In this document: piece by piece, positions 1 through 7,474 of the stretch
Layout: each line of letters opens with the position of its first letter
Position numbering within the stretch: position 1 is the stretch's first letter
Assembly (NCBI GenBank): GCA_045807745.1
Contig: JBJMGT010000008.1
Span: forward strand, 124,001 to 188,000
Source: QHXQ01 sp045807745
Lineage (GTDB): Bacteria; Acidobacteriota; Blastocatellia; Pyrinomonadales; Pyrinomonadaceae
Length of the DNA: 64,000 nt
Reading direction: 5' to 3'
Notes under the pieces: generated by a model
The model's input: the letters and a program-made list of their open reading frames with translations, nothing else
Told to the model about the DNA's origin: nothing
Database searches by the model: none
Program-made: the position numbers and the translations under genes

Positions 1-462
1 ACGGCGTTGCCCCTGATCGCACAGCAGACGGGCGGCAACTACTTCCTGCCGCAAGCCTATCCCGAAGGCTCGCCCGTCCACCCGTCATACATCGCCGGCC
101 ATGCGACGCTGGCCGGCGCAGCCGCGACCATTCTCAAAGCGTTCTTCAACGACCAGGCGATCATTCCGACGCCGGTCTATCAGACGGATGCCAACGGCAA
201 CCTCGTGACCTACACCGGGCCGGGCTACAACCAACTGACCGTCGGCGGCGAGTTGGATAAGCTCGCCTCCAACATCGCGCTGGGGCGCGACTGGGCTGGT
301 GTGCACTGGCGTTCGGACTATACCGCCTCCATGCTGCGCGGCGAAGACGTGGCGGTCACCCTGTTGACCGATTATGGGTTCAACTACAACGAGCCGTTCG
401 CGGGCTTCTCGTTCACCGACTTCAGAGGTCGGCGGCGCACGGGCATCGGCCGGAAGCGTTAG
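1..462 (+). CDS. PAP2 / vanadium haloperoxidase-type protein, C-terminal part (5' truncated)
   Basis: The reading frame is open from the first base of the window, so the gene starts upstream and only about 153 C-terminal residues are seen. Two hallmarks of the PAP2/vanadium-haloperoxidase superfamily are visible: a PSYIAGHAT stretch corresponding to the PSGH motif (Ala replacing Ser) and GRDWAGVHWRSD, which fits the R-x5-H-x3-D motif that binds phosphate or vanadate. The protein may be a secreted haloperoxidase-like enzyme or a phosphatase; the N-terminus that would decide export is missing. The Lys-x6-Arg-Pro motif must lie upstream. A strong hairpin follows the stop codon. Confidence 0.75.
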   Translation, partial: TALPLIAQQTGGNYFLPQAYPEGSPVHPSYIAGHATLAGAAATILKAFFNDQAIIPTPVYQTDANGNLVTYTGPGYNQLTVGGELDKLASNIALGRDWAGVHWRSDYTASMLRGEDVAVTLLTDYGFNYNEPFAGFSFTDFRGRRRTGIGRKR

Positions 463-502
463 TTCAAGGCGGACACAGACTGCCTTAGAGAGGAGAAATA
501 AG

Positions 503-549
503 GCATACGGGGAGCGCCCTGCAAAGGGAGAGGGCGCTCCCCCGTATGC
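503..549. terminator. Strong hairpin after the haloperoxidase-like gene
   Basis: Arms 503-520 and 531-549 are complementary over 18 bp with a single extra C in the right arm, around a 10-nt purine-rich loop (GCAAAGGGAG). No clear U-tract follows. It most likely ends transcription of the upstream gene. The remaining bases up to 739 show no gene. Confidence 0.5.
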
Positions 550-739
550 GGCTGGCAAGTTCCCTGCACTGCTCGTCAAGCCACAGTTTCCGGCACTGCG
601 GCGCGCGTCCTCGCGAACCTGAAGCTACGCTGACGATACCGTCGGCAGCCAGTTCGAACTTCCCCGCCACTTCACCACTGCGACGTGGTCACCTTCGTGC
701 TACGATGCGGCAACCTGACGCGAAGCGAGGGCGAGACCG

Positions 740-1483
740 ATGCCGGCCGACAATCCTGAAGCCACGCCTGCGTGGGATGAGCGCGACTCGCAGGCGTTCA
801 TTGATTACGGCAACTACTTCGTGCCCGAACGCGAGAAACAGATCGCAATCATCTGCGAACTAGTTGGCGCGGGCGACGAGCGGCGGCGCGTGCTCGAACT
901 CTGCTGCGGCGAAGGGCTACTTGCGCGCGCGCTGCTCACACGCTTTCCTCGCGCCATTGTGACGGCCTACGACGGCTCGCCCGAAATGCTCCAACGCGCC
1001 CAACAGAACCTCGCCGCGTTCGCCCCGCGCTTTGAAGCCCAACAGTTCGATCTGGCCGCGCACGACTGGCGCGCAGGACAACGCGAACAGTTCGACGCCG
1101 TCGTCTCGTCGCTCGCCATACACCATCTCGATGGCGCTGAGAAGCAGGCTCTGTTCCGCGCCGTGTACGACATGCTTACTCCCGGCGGCGTCTTCGTCGT
1201 CGCGGACGTGTTTGAGCCGGCGCATCCGCGCGGGCAGACGGTTGCGGCGCGCGCATGGGACGATGCCGTGCGTCAACGCGCGCTTGAACTTGACGGCAAC
1301 GAGGCCGCGTTCGATTTCTTCACGCGCGACGGCTGGAATCTCTACCGTCATCCCGATCCGTTGGACAAGCCCTCGCGCCTACTTGATCAACTGCAATGGC
1401 TCACCGCCGCCGGCTTCACGGACGTTGATGTGCACTGGCTCAAGGCCGGGCACGCCGTCTACAGCGGCCACAAGCCGTGCTGA
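740..1483 (+). CDS. Class I SAM-dependent methyltransferase
   Basis: A 247-residue soluble protein of the class I methyltransferase fold. Motif I (VLELCCGEG, about residues 51-59) binds S-adenosylmethionine, an acidic residue in TAYDGSPEML ends the second strand, and DAVVSSLAIHHL plus a GGVFVVADVF segment fit motifs IV and V. The length and domain match Methyltransf_11/12/25 proteins acting on small molecules; the substrate cannot be read from sequence. The ATG at 740 is preceded by a GCGAGGG purine run. The gene stands alone, with hairpins on both sides. Confidence 0.8.
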   Translation: MPADNPEATPAWDERDSQAFIDYGNYFVPEREKQIAIICELVGAGDERRRVLELCCGEGLLARALLTRFPRAIVTAYDGSPEMLQRAQQNLAAFAPRFEAQQFDLAAHDWRAGQREQFDAVVSSLAIHHLDGAEKQALFRAVYDMLTPGGVFVVADVFEPAHPRGQTVAARAWDDAVRQRALELDGNEAAFDFFTRDGWNLYRHPDPLDKPSRLLDQLQWLTAAGFTDVDVHWLKAGHAVYSGHKPC

Positions 1484-1492
1484 CCAAACGCG

Positions 1493-1528
1493 CAAGGGCG
1501 CGCAAGCTTCAACACTTGCGCGCCCTTG
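1493..1528. terminator. Bidirectional terminator between convergent genes
   Basis: A perfect 14-bp stem (1493-1506 and 1515-1528, CAAGGGCGCGCAAG with its complement) closes an 8-nt loop between the convergent methyltransferase and SMP-30-like genes. This is the expected place for a shared terminator. Confidence 0.65.
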
Positions 1529-1578
1529 TTCGATTCAGCCAACGAATGAACAACTTCGCCGCTCTCATCGGCTGCTTG

Positions 1579-2694
1579 TTACGGCAGGTTGGGCCGCACG
1601 AGCGGCGACTCCTTGTCGTCCACGAACACGCTGAGCAAGGTGAAGTGCGCCGGGTTCATCGTCGCGAAGGCATGGTTCGTGAGCAATAGCGCGCCGTGTT
1701 TGTCGAAGGCGGCATTGGCCGGCGAGTCGTAAGGGAAGGTGGGATCAGGACCGGTGTTGCCCAAGCGCGTCTCCTGTGTGCCGTCGGGGCGCAAGATCGA
1801 GACGCCAGAGTTGAACGGCGCGGCCAGCACTACGTAGAGTTTGCCTGTGCGCCCGAACGCGATCCCGTCCGGCGCGTCGCCGTTGTACTGATGAAAGATT
1901 TGCAGATCGGCCGCAGCCGGTGCATCGACGAGCGGCAGGGTGTAAACCTTACCGCCGAGGAAATTGCCAAACATATCGACGCCATCGGCCGTGACTGTAA
2001 AATAAATCTTCGTGCGGTCGGGGCTAAGGCGCAGCCCGTTCGCGCCGAAGGGCGTGTCGAGGCGGCTGTCTTGAAACCAGATTTGCGGCTGGCCGCCGCC
2101 CGCCGGGATGCGCCAGATGGTCGCTTGGAACGAATCGGTCTCGTAGAGATTGCCGGCTTCGTCGAAAGCGATGTCGTTCGGGAGCGCCGGCAGATCGAAG
2201 AACGTAGGCGAGCAGGGCGCGGGCGAAGCCGAGCAAGCAGGCAGGTCGGGCAACGGAGGCGCGTAGCTGGTCTGCGCGCCGCTGCCCGTGTCGAGGCGCA
2301 CGATGCCGAGCTGCAAGTTGACAACGTAGAGTTGCCCCGCGCCGTCGAACGCGATGCACGAGTTGGCGTGGGGGAATTGAGTCAACTCGCCCTGCATCGT
2401 GTAGGTACGCTCTAACGCGCCGGTGCTCGTATCGTAGGCGAAGACTTGGGAGGGCGGTGTGCCCGCCGTGGCAAAGCTGGCCGGGCCGGCGACGTAAGCC
2501 TTATTGCCGTTCACTGCAATGCCTTCGGGAAAGCCGGGCGGGAACGGCACGGTGGCGAGCACTTGCACGTCGCCGAAAGTGCGGCCGTCATTCGGCCCTT
2601 GCGCCCGCGCCGGACTGTGCGCGCTGAGACAGGCGCAGATGAACAGCAGCGCGCACACTACGAGCGGCCGCCGGAGTTTGTTTGGGGGATTCAT
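1579..2694 (-). CDS. Secreted SMP-30/gluconolactonase-like beta-propeller protein
   Basis: A 371-residue protein with a classical signal peptide: a basic start, a hydrophobic stretch VVCALLFICACLSA, and a likely cleavage after ARA near residue 31. The mature part repeats propeller-like strands (NDIAFDEAGNLYETDS, PDGIAFGRTGKLYVV, NAAFDKHGALLLTN), typical of the SMP-30/gluconolactonase/NHL-type six-bladed fold. It is probably periplasmic or extracellular. Catalytic activity is not evident and the protein may only bind ligands. It is a single gene, convergent with the methyltransferase. Confidence 0.7.
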   Translation of the reverse strand: MNPPNKLRRPLVVCALLFICACLSAHSPARAQGPNDGRTFGDVQVLATVPFPPGFPEGIAVNGNKAYVAGPASFATAGTPPSQVFAYDTSTGALERTYTMQGELTQFPHANSCIAFDGAGQLYVVNLQLGIVRLDTGSGAQTSYAPPLPDLPACSASPAPCSPTFFDLPALPNDIAFDEAGNLYETDSFQATIWRIPAGGGQPQIWFQDSRLDTPFGANGLRLSPDRTKIYFTVTADGVDMFGNFLGGKVYTLPLVDAPAAADLQIFHQYNGDAPDGIAFGRTGKLYVVLAAPFNSGVSILRPDGTQETRLGNTGPDPTFPYDSPANAAFDKHGALLLTNHAFATMNPAHFTLLSVFVDDKESPLVRPNLP

Positions 2695-2826
2695 TGTTCG
2701 CTCCTTTATCGGGTCTAAGAGTAGGAAAGCTGAGCTTAACTTGTGTGGCCGGCGAGGAACGGCCGCGGGACTATAACGCAGAAAGAGGCGCGCGGTAAAT
2801 ATTAAGCGCGGCTGAACGACACTCGG

Positions 2827-3714
2827 TCACGGGACAATCATCGTGCCCGTGCCCTCGTCGGTGAAGACTTCGGAGAGGAGCGCGTTGCGCAAGCTACCTT
2901 TGATGATGTGGGCGCTGCGGACGCCGCGATTGAGCAGTTCGGTGATACTTTGCAGTTTCGGGATCATGCCGCCGGTCGCCACGCCGTCGCGCAACAACCC
3001 TTGCACTTCTGCTATCGTCAGCCGCGATAATTTTGTGGCGGTCTCGCCCGGTCGTAAATAAATCCCGTCTACGTCGCTCAACAGGATCAACTTCTCGGCC
3101 TGCAAGCGGACGGCGATCTCGGCGGCGATGGTATCGGCATTGATGTTGAAGACGGCCCCGTCAGTGTCCGCGCCGAGCGAGGAGATGACAGGCAGATAAT
3201 CGTGATCGAGCAGCACGCGCAGCAGGCGGTCGTCGATGTCGATGATGTCGCCGACGTGCCCGAAATCCACGTGCGCGCTCGCGCCCGTCTCATGGTTCAC
3301 GATCTCTTTCGGCGGGCGGCGCACCGCTTGGACGATGTTCCCGTCCACGCCTGATAAGCCGACGGCATGCACACCGCTGTTGCGCAGTGCGGCCAGGATG
3401 TCCGTATTGATCTTGCCGGCGAATAACATCTTCGCCATGTCGAGCGTGGCATCGTCGGTGACGCGCCGGCCGTTGATGATCGTCTGCTCGACGCCCATCT
3501 GCGCAGCCAAGTCGGTCAACTGCTTGCCGCCGCCGTGCACGACGCAGACGCGTATGCCGACCTGATGCAAGAGCGCCAACTCTTCCGCCAACGAGGCCAG
3601 CACCTCGTGCTCCTCCGTGACCTTACCAGATAGTTTGACCACGAAGGTCTGCCCCTTGAAACGCTGAATGTAGGGCAACGCCTCGCGCAACAGATCAAGT
3701 CGGGGCTGGCTCAT
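2827..3714 (-). CDS. argB: Acetylglutamate kinase ArgB
   Basis: A 295-residue enzyme that phosphorylates N-acetylglutamate, the second step of arginine synthesis, in the cytoplasm. It shows the amino-acid-kinase fold: the Lys of VVKLSGKV near residue 26, the glycine-rich VHGGGKQL loop, the substrate-binding NINADTIAAEIAV segment and a C-terminal GGMIPKL motif. Length is normal for the family. The ATG at 3714 gives the expected N-terminus. It is the last gene of the minus-strand arginine operon, separated from the carbamoyltransferase gene by a heptamer repeat. Feedback inhibition by arginine is common in the family but cannot be judged here. Confidence 0.95.
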   Translation of the reverse strand: MSQPRLDLLREALPYIQRFKGQTFVVKLSGKVTEEHEVLASLAEELALLHQVGIRVCVVHGGGKQLTDLAAQMGVEQTIINGRRVTDDATLDMAKMLFAGKINTDILAALRNSGVHAVGLSGVDGNIVQAVRRPPKEIVNHETGASAHVDFGHVGDIIDIDDRLLRVLLDHDYLPVISSLGADTDGAVFNINADTIAAEIAVRLQAEKLILLSDVDGIYLRPGETATKLSRLTIAEVQGLLRDGVATGGMIPKLQSITELLNRGVRSAHIIKGSLRNALLSEVFTDEGTGTMIVP

Positions 3715-3725
3715 AAACCTCCAAA

Positions 3726-3808
3726 AGAAGTGACGAGTGACAAGTGACGAGTGACAAGATCAGAGCTTGCCTTAACTCATCACTTGTCACTCGTCACTTG
3801 TCACTGCT
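3726..3808. repeat. Heptamer palindromic repeat (GTGACAA/GTGACGA type), copy 1
   Basis: Tandem heptamers GTGACGA/GTGACAA (about 3729-3757) face their inverted copies (about 3779-3806) across a short spacer, giving a long potential hairpin. The right arm overlaps the 3' end of the argF-type gene, so the repeat encodes its last residues and stop. A second copy lies at 6235-6316. Confidence 0.8.
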
Positions 3809-4794
3809 GTTAAGATCGCCTTCTGTACATGCAGCCGGTTCTCGGCCTCGTCGATGACGACCGAGCGGGGCGAGTCGATGACTGCGTCGGTGACGATCAC
3901 GTTGCGACGCACGGGCAGGCAATGCATGAAGATGGCGTTGTCCGTCCCGGCCATCTTCGCTTCGTCCACGAGCCACTCTGAGCGATAGCGCGCGCGCTCT
4001 TCCACGTCGTCGGCGGCCGCGCCGTAAAACATCTTGCTGCCCCAACTCTTCGCATAGACGACCTCTGCGCCCGCGAACGCTTCTTCCACGTCATGCGTCA
4101 CGCGCACGTTCGCGCCGGCGTCGAAGGCATGCCGGTTGATCTGCCGGATTAACTCTTCGTCCAACTCGTAGCCGAACGGATGCGCGATGGTCAGGTCGTG
4201 CCCCATCTGCGCGGCCGCCAGCGCGAAGCTGTTCGGCACGGCCATCGGCAACGGCTTCGGATGCCACGCCCAAGTGAGCAGCACGCGCTTGCGGCCTGCG
4301 CCGAGTTTTTCTCTGATCGTCAACATGTCGGCGAGCGCCTGACACGGATGATGCATCGCCGATTCGAGATTGATGACGGGCACGGCGCTGTAGCGCGCGA
4401 AGGCTGCGAGCACCGGGTCGGTGCGCTCTTGTCGCCAATCCTGTAACGCCGCAAACGTGCGCACGCCAATCGCGGCGCAGTAGCGTCCAAGCACGCGCAC
4501 GAACTCCGCCACGTGCTCCGTCTTGTCGCCGTCCATCACCACACCGTCGCGATGCTCCAACGTCCAACTCGTCCCGCCCGGCTCAAGCACGACCGCGTTG
4601 CCACCGAGTTCATAAATGCCGACCTGCATCGAAGCGCGCGTGCGCAAGGATGGATTAAAGAAGACGAGCGCGATCGAACGCCCCGCGAGCGGCTGCGCCC
4701 GCTCCTCGCCGCGCTTGTAGCGCATAGCCGCGTCGAGCAACTGTTCGAGTTCCGCGCGCGACCAGTCGGCGGTGGTGAGAAAATCTCGCGGCAT
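3787..4794 (-). CDS. argF': N-acetylornithine (or succinylornithine) carbamoyltransferase
   Basis: A 335-residue transcarbamylase. FNPSLRTR (residues 46-53) is the carbamoyl-phosphate site, HHPCQALAD and FMHCLPVRRNV complete the active site. The N-terminal sequence, the MDGD segment and the HCLPVRRNV signature fit the acetyl/succinylornithine branch better than classical ornithine transcarbamylase. From memory of that family, Glu80 (WTLEH) matches the Glu that marks acetylornithine use, whereas succinylornithine enzymes carry Pro there; the Lys usually found after RRNV is Ile here. The pathway would then run through acetylcitrulline and need a deacetylase encoded elsewhere. The last five residues and the stop lie in a repeat. 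Confidence 0.85.
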   Translation of the reverse strand: MPRDFLTTADWSRAELEQLLDAAMRYKRGEERAQPLAGRSIALVFFNPSLRTRASMQVGIYELGGNAVVLEPGGTSWTLEHRDGVVMDGDKTEHVAEFVRVLGRYCAAIGVRTFAALQDWRQERTDPVLAAFARYSAVPVINLESAMHHPCQALADMLTIREKLGAGRKRVLLTWAWHPKPLPMAVPNSFALAAAQMGHDLTIAHPFGYELDEELIRQINRHAFDAGANVRVTHDVEEAFAGAEVVYAKSWGSKMFYGAAADDVEERARYRSEWLVDEAKMAGTDNAIFMHCLPVRRNVIVTDAVIDSPRSVVIDEAENRLHVQKAILTAVTSDE

Positions 4795-4840
4795 GAGTTA
4801 CAAGCGCATTCGATTTCTCTGCCGCGTTAGCGGCGGTTGA

Positions 4841-4990
4841 ATTTAGCCCGGCGTTTCAACGCCGGGAGAGCACGACCGATTTGATTGCGTCGCGTCAGCG
4901 ACGACTGAGTGGCCTTTGATTCAGCCGTCGCTGACGCGACGCGGCGACTGGATATATTATCTTCCCCGGCGTTGAAACTCCGGGCTAAAC
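4841..4990. repeat. Nested palindromic element between argD and argF'
   Basis: The outer arms, with TTTAGCCCGGCGTTTCAACG at 4842-4861 and its imperfect complement at about 4965-4990, enclose an inner palindrome (4889-4908 and 4921-4940, GTCGCGTCAGCGACG and complement). The structure resembles a small MITE or REP-like unit. It fills the spacer of 240 bases and carries no gene. Confidence 0.75.
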
Positions 4991-5035
4991 TCACCGCGCC
5001 GCGCCGCGGCGGATTGAACGCACGTTGCAGGATAT

Positions 5036-6229
5036 TTATTCACTCAGCGCTTCGCGTAAGGCGTCAATGAACAACTCAACCTCTTCCTGCTTCAAACATA
5101 GCGGCGGCAACAGCCGCAGCACGCGCTTGTCGCTCGACGTGCCGGTGATGATGCGCCGCTCAAGTAACGCCTTGTGTACTTGCGCTGCGATCTCATCTGT
5201 AAACTCGACGCCGAGCAACATGCCACGTCCGCGCAAACGCGCAACTTGTGGCACGGACTGCAAACGCGTGCGCAAGTGTGCTTCGAGGGCGCGCACGTTC
5301 GCCAGCATGTCGTCCTGCGCAATCGCTTCGAGCGTCGCCGAGACGGCCGCCATCGCCAGCATACCGCCGCCAAAGGTTGTGCCGAGATCGTTCTCCTTGA
5401 TCTGTGCGGCCACCGCGTCCGTCGTCAGACACGCGCCGACGGGCACGCCGCTCCCCAACGCCTTCGCCAGCGTGATGATATCCGGCATGACGCCGCCCGC
5501 CGCCGCGCTGCCCGCGAAGAACCATGCGCCGGTGCGTCCGATGCCGGTCTGCACCTCGTCGAAGATGAGCAGCATGCCGCGCTCGTCGCAGAGCGCACGC
5601 AACTCTCGGAAGAACTCAGGCGTCGCCTCGCGCACGCCCGCCATCGATTGAATAGGTTCGAGCATGACGGCCGCAACCGTCTCGTCCGCGAGCGCCGCGA
5701 CCGATTCGAGCACGCCGAACTCCGCGCACAAGTGGCCGGGTACATTTGGGCGGCCCAACTCGCGATACTTGCCTAAGAACGTCGCGCTGATCGCATCGGC
5801 CGTGCGCCCGTGAAAGCTGCCGGTGAACGTGATGATGTTTTCCCGACGGGTCTGCATGCGCGCCATGCGCATCGCGTTCTCGTTCGCCTCCGTGCCGGAG
5901 TTGCAGAAGAAGGCTTTCGCAAGCGGCGCGGGCGCGCACTTGACCAGAGCTTCTGCGGCGCGCGCGCGCACATCCGAATAGACGAGGTTCGAGTAGAACA
6001 ACAACTGCTCGGCCTGTCGTTTCAACGCCGCGACGACGTGCGGGTGGCAGTGCCCCGTCGCGCAGACCGCGTGTCCGCCGTAGAGATCGAGGAAACGCTC
6101 GCCCGCGTCCGTCTCGATCCACGCGCCCGCGCCGCGCACCGCGACGAGCGGCATCTTCTTATATGTCGCGAGCTGAAACTGCTCCTCGCGCGCGATGGTG
6201 TCCGTCAAAGCTGTGACCGTGTTCATCAT
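5036..6229 (-). CDS. argD: Acetylornithine aminotransferase ArgD
   Basis: A class III PLP aminotransferase of about 398 residues that converts N-acetylglutamate semialdehyde to N-acetylornithine. Visible are the GGHAVCATGHCHPHV segment, the GSFHGRT motif, the FDEVQTGIGRTG Asp-binding loop for PLP, and the Schiff-base Lys in IITLAKALGSG. I chose ATG 6229 (or 6226), giving MNTVTALTD. A longer frame extends to 6298, but that extension would be encoded inside a palindromic repeat and lacks family similarity. The gene lies between argC and argF' in the operon. Confidence 0.93.
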   Translation of the reverse strand: MMNTVTALTDTIAREEQFQLATYKKMPLVAVRGAGAWIETDAGERFLDLYGGHAVCATGHCHPHVVAALKRQAEQLLFYSNLVYSDVRARAAEALVKCAPAPLAKAFFCNSGTEANENAMRMARMQTRRENIITFTGSFHGRTADAISATFLGKYRELGRPNVPGHLCAEFGVLESVAALADETVAAVMLEPIQSMAGVREATPEFFRELRALCDERGMLLIFDEVQTGIGRTGAWFFAGSAAAGGVMPDIITLAKALGSGVPVGACLTTDAVAAQIKENDLGTTFGGGMLAMAAVSATLEAIAQDDMLANVRALEAHLRTRLQSVPQVARLRGRGMLLGVEFTDEIAAQVHKALLERRIITGTSSDKRVLRLLPPLCLKQEEVELFIDALREALSE

Positions 6230-6234
6230 AAGAA

Positions 6235-6316
6235 AGCAGTGACAAGTGACGAGTGGCAAGTGGCGAGCTAAGACAAGTTTTAACTCGTCACTCGCCACCT
6301 GTCACTCGTCACTGCT
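6235..6316. repeat. Heptamer palindromic repeat (GTGACAA/GTGACGA type), copy 2
   Basis: Inverted arms AGCAGTGACAAGTGACGAG (from 6235) and CTCGTCACTGCT (to 6316) flank a short centre. It begins directly after the argC stop codon and ends a few bases before the argD start, so it occupies the whole spacer. The units are slightly diverged (GTGGCAA, GTGGCGA) from copy 1. Confidence 0.8.
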
Positions 6317-6317
6317 G

Positions 6318-7370
6318 TTATGGGTTGCTACCCGTCAGCAACAGGCCCGTCTGCTCGTCCAGCCCGAACATCAGATTCATGTTCTGCACGGCTTGCCCGG
6401 CCGCGCCCTTCACCAGATTATCAATTGCGCTAAAGACGACGAGTTGGCGGCCGCGCGCGGCGAAACCTATGTCGCAGAAGTTCGTCAGCTTGACCCAGTT
6501 GATGTCGGGCGAGCCGGAGACTAAGCGAACGAAGAACGAGCCGCGATAAAACTCTGCGAAGAGTGCGCGCGCTGCGTCCGTCGTCAACTCGTCTTTCGTC
6601 TCGCAGTAGATTGAAGCGAAGATGCCGCGCGCGACGGGCAGCGAGTGCGTCATAAACACAAGTTCGCTCGTCCAATCGCCGACGCGCCTGAGTTCCTGCT
6701 CGATCTCCGGCACGTGCTGGTGCGTGAACGGCTTGTAGGCGTAGAAAGAATTGCTGCGCTGCGGATGATGCGTGTTCGCGGCCGGCTTTGCACCTGAACC
6801 GGATGAGCCGGTCTTCGCATCGACGATCACGCGGCCCGTCAACTGTCCATTAGCAATGAGCGGCGCAAGCCCCAACAATGTCGCCGTCGCAAAGCAACCG
6901 GGATTGCTGATCAAGCGCGCTTTGCTGATTGCTGCCCGATTCGTCTCCGTCAAGCCATAGACAAACTCGCGTTGTAAATCCGTCGCCGTGTGCTCGCGCC
7001 CGTAGTGCTGCAAGAACTCCAGCGGGTCGCTCAAGCGAAAATCGCCGGAGAGATCAATCGCTTTAACGTTCGCCGGCAACTGCGGCGCGAGCGCGAGCGC
7101 CTGTCCGTGCGGCAGTGCGAAGAAGACGCAATCAAGCTCACGCAACGTGCTCAGGTCTGCCAGCGCGGGCGCGAAACGCAGGTCAGTCAACCCATACAGG
7201 TTGCGATGCACCTCGCCGACGAGTTTGCCCGCGTGCTCGTTCGCCGTCACCAACGCGACTTCGGCCTGCGGATGCTGCAACAGTATGCGCAGCAACTCCG
7301 CCCCGCCGTAGCCCGACCCACCAAGGATGCCGATCTTAAGTTTCATGTTCGAGGTTGAATTCAAGCTCAT
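6318..7370 (-). CDS. argC: N-acetyl-gamma-glutamyl-phosphate reductase ArgC
   Basis: A 350-residue NADPH-dependent reductase for the third arginine step. The N-terminal GILGGSGYGGAELLR is the dinucleotide-binding loop, and NPGCFATA carries the catalytic Cys. The HHPQRSNSFYAYKPF and FMTHSLPVARGI segments are typical of the family. The start may be ATG 7370 or, equally well, ATG 7346 (MKLKIGILGG); neither has a strong ribosome binding site. The gene is preceded in the operon by the unassigned P-loop gene and followed by argD. Confidence 0.94.
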   Translation of the reverse strand: MSLNSTSNMKLKIGILGGSGYGGAELLRILLQHPQAEVALVTANEHAGKLVGEVHRNLYGLTDLRFAPALADLSTLRELDCVFFALPHGQALALAPQLPANVKAIDLSGDFRLSDPLEFLQHYGREHTATDLQREFVYGLTETNRAAISKARLISNPGCFATATLLGLAPLIANGQLTGRVIVDAKTGSSGSGAKPAANTHHPQRSNSFYAYKPFTHQHVPEIEQELRRVGDWTSELVFMTHSLPVARGIFASIYCETKDELTTDAARALFAEFYRGSFFVRLVSGSPDINWVKLTNFCDIGFAARGRQLVVFSAIDNLVKGAAGQAVQNMNLMFGLDEQTGLLLTGSNP

Positions 7371-7380
7371 CTACTTGTGT

Positions 7381-7451
7381 CAGTACCGCCTGCGGTAGCG
7401 GGTGGGTCTGATTGCGTCACCACACCCGCCCGCTACCGCAGGCGGTACTGA
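7381..7451. repeat. Palindromic repeat with conserved asymmetric loop, copy 1
   Basis: The arms CAGTACCGCCTGCGGTAGCG (7381-7400) and CGCTACCGCAGGCGGTACTG (7431-7450) are perfectly complementary over 20 bases and extend inward through GGTGGGTCTG against a CACCC/ACCCGCC arm. The loop contains TTGCGTCACCA. Related copies occur at 55296-55373 (loop conserved) and, decayed, at 25692-25761. Confidence 0.8.
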
Positions 7452-7474
7452 CCGTATGGCTCAACGTTCATGGC

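Noticed and set aside
3726..3808. CRISPR-like array
   Set aside because: Units are only seven bases, have no spacers and face inverted copies; no cas gene is present.
6230..6298. N-terminal extension of ArgD
   Set aside because: It would be encoded by the palindromic repeat, and the family's usual start fits ATG 6229/6226.
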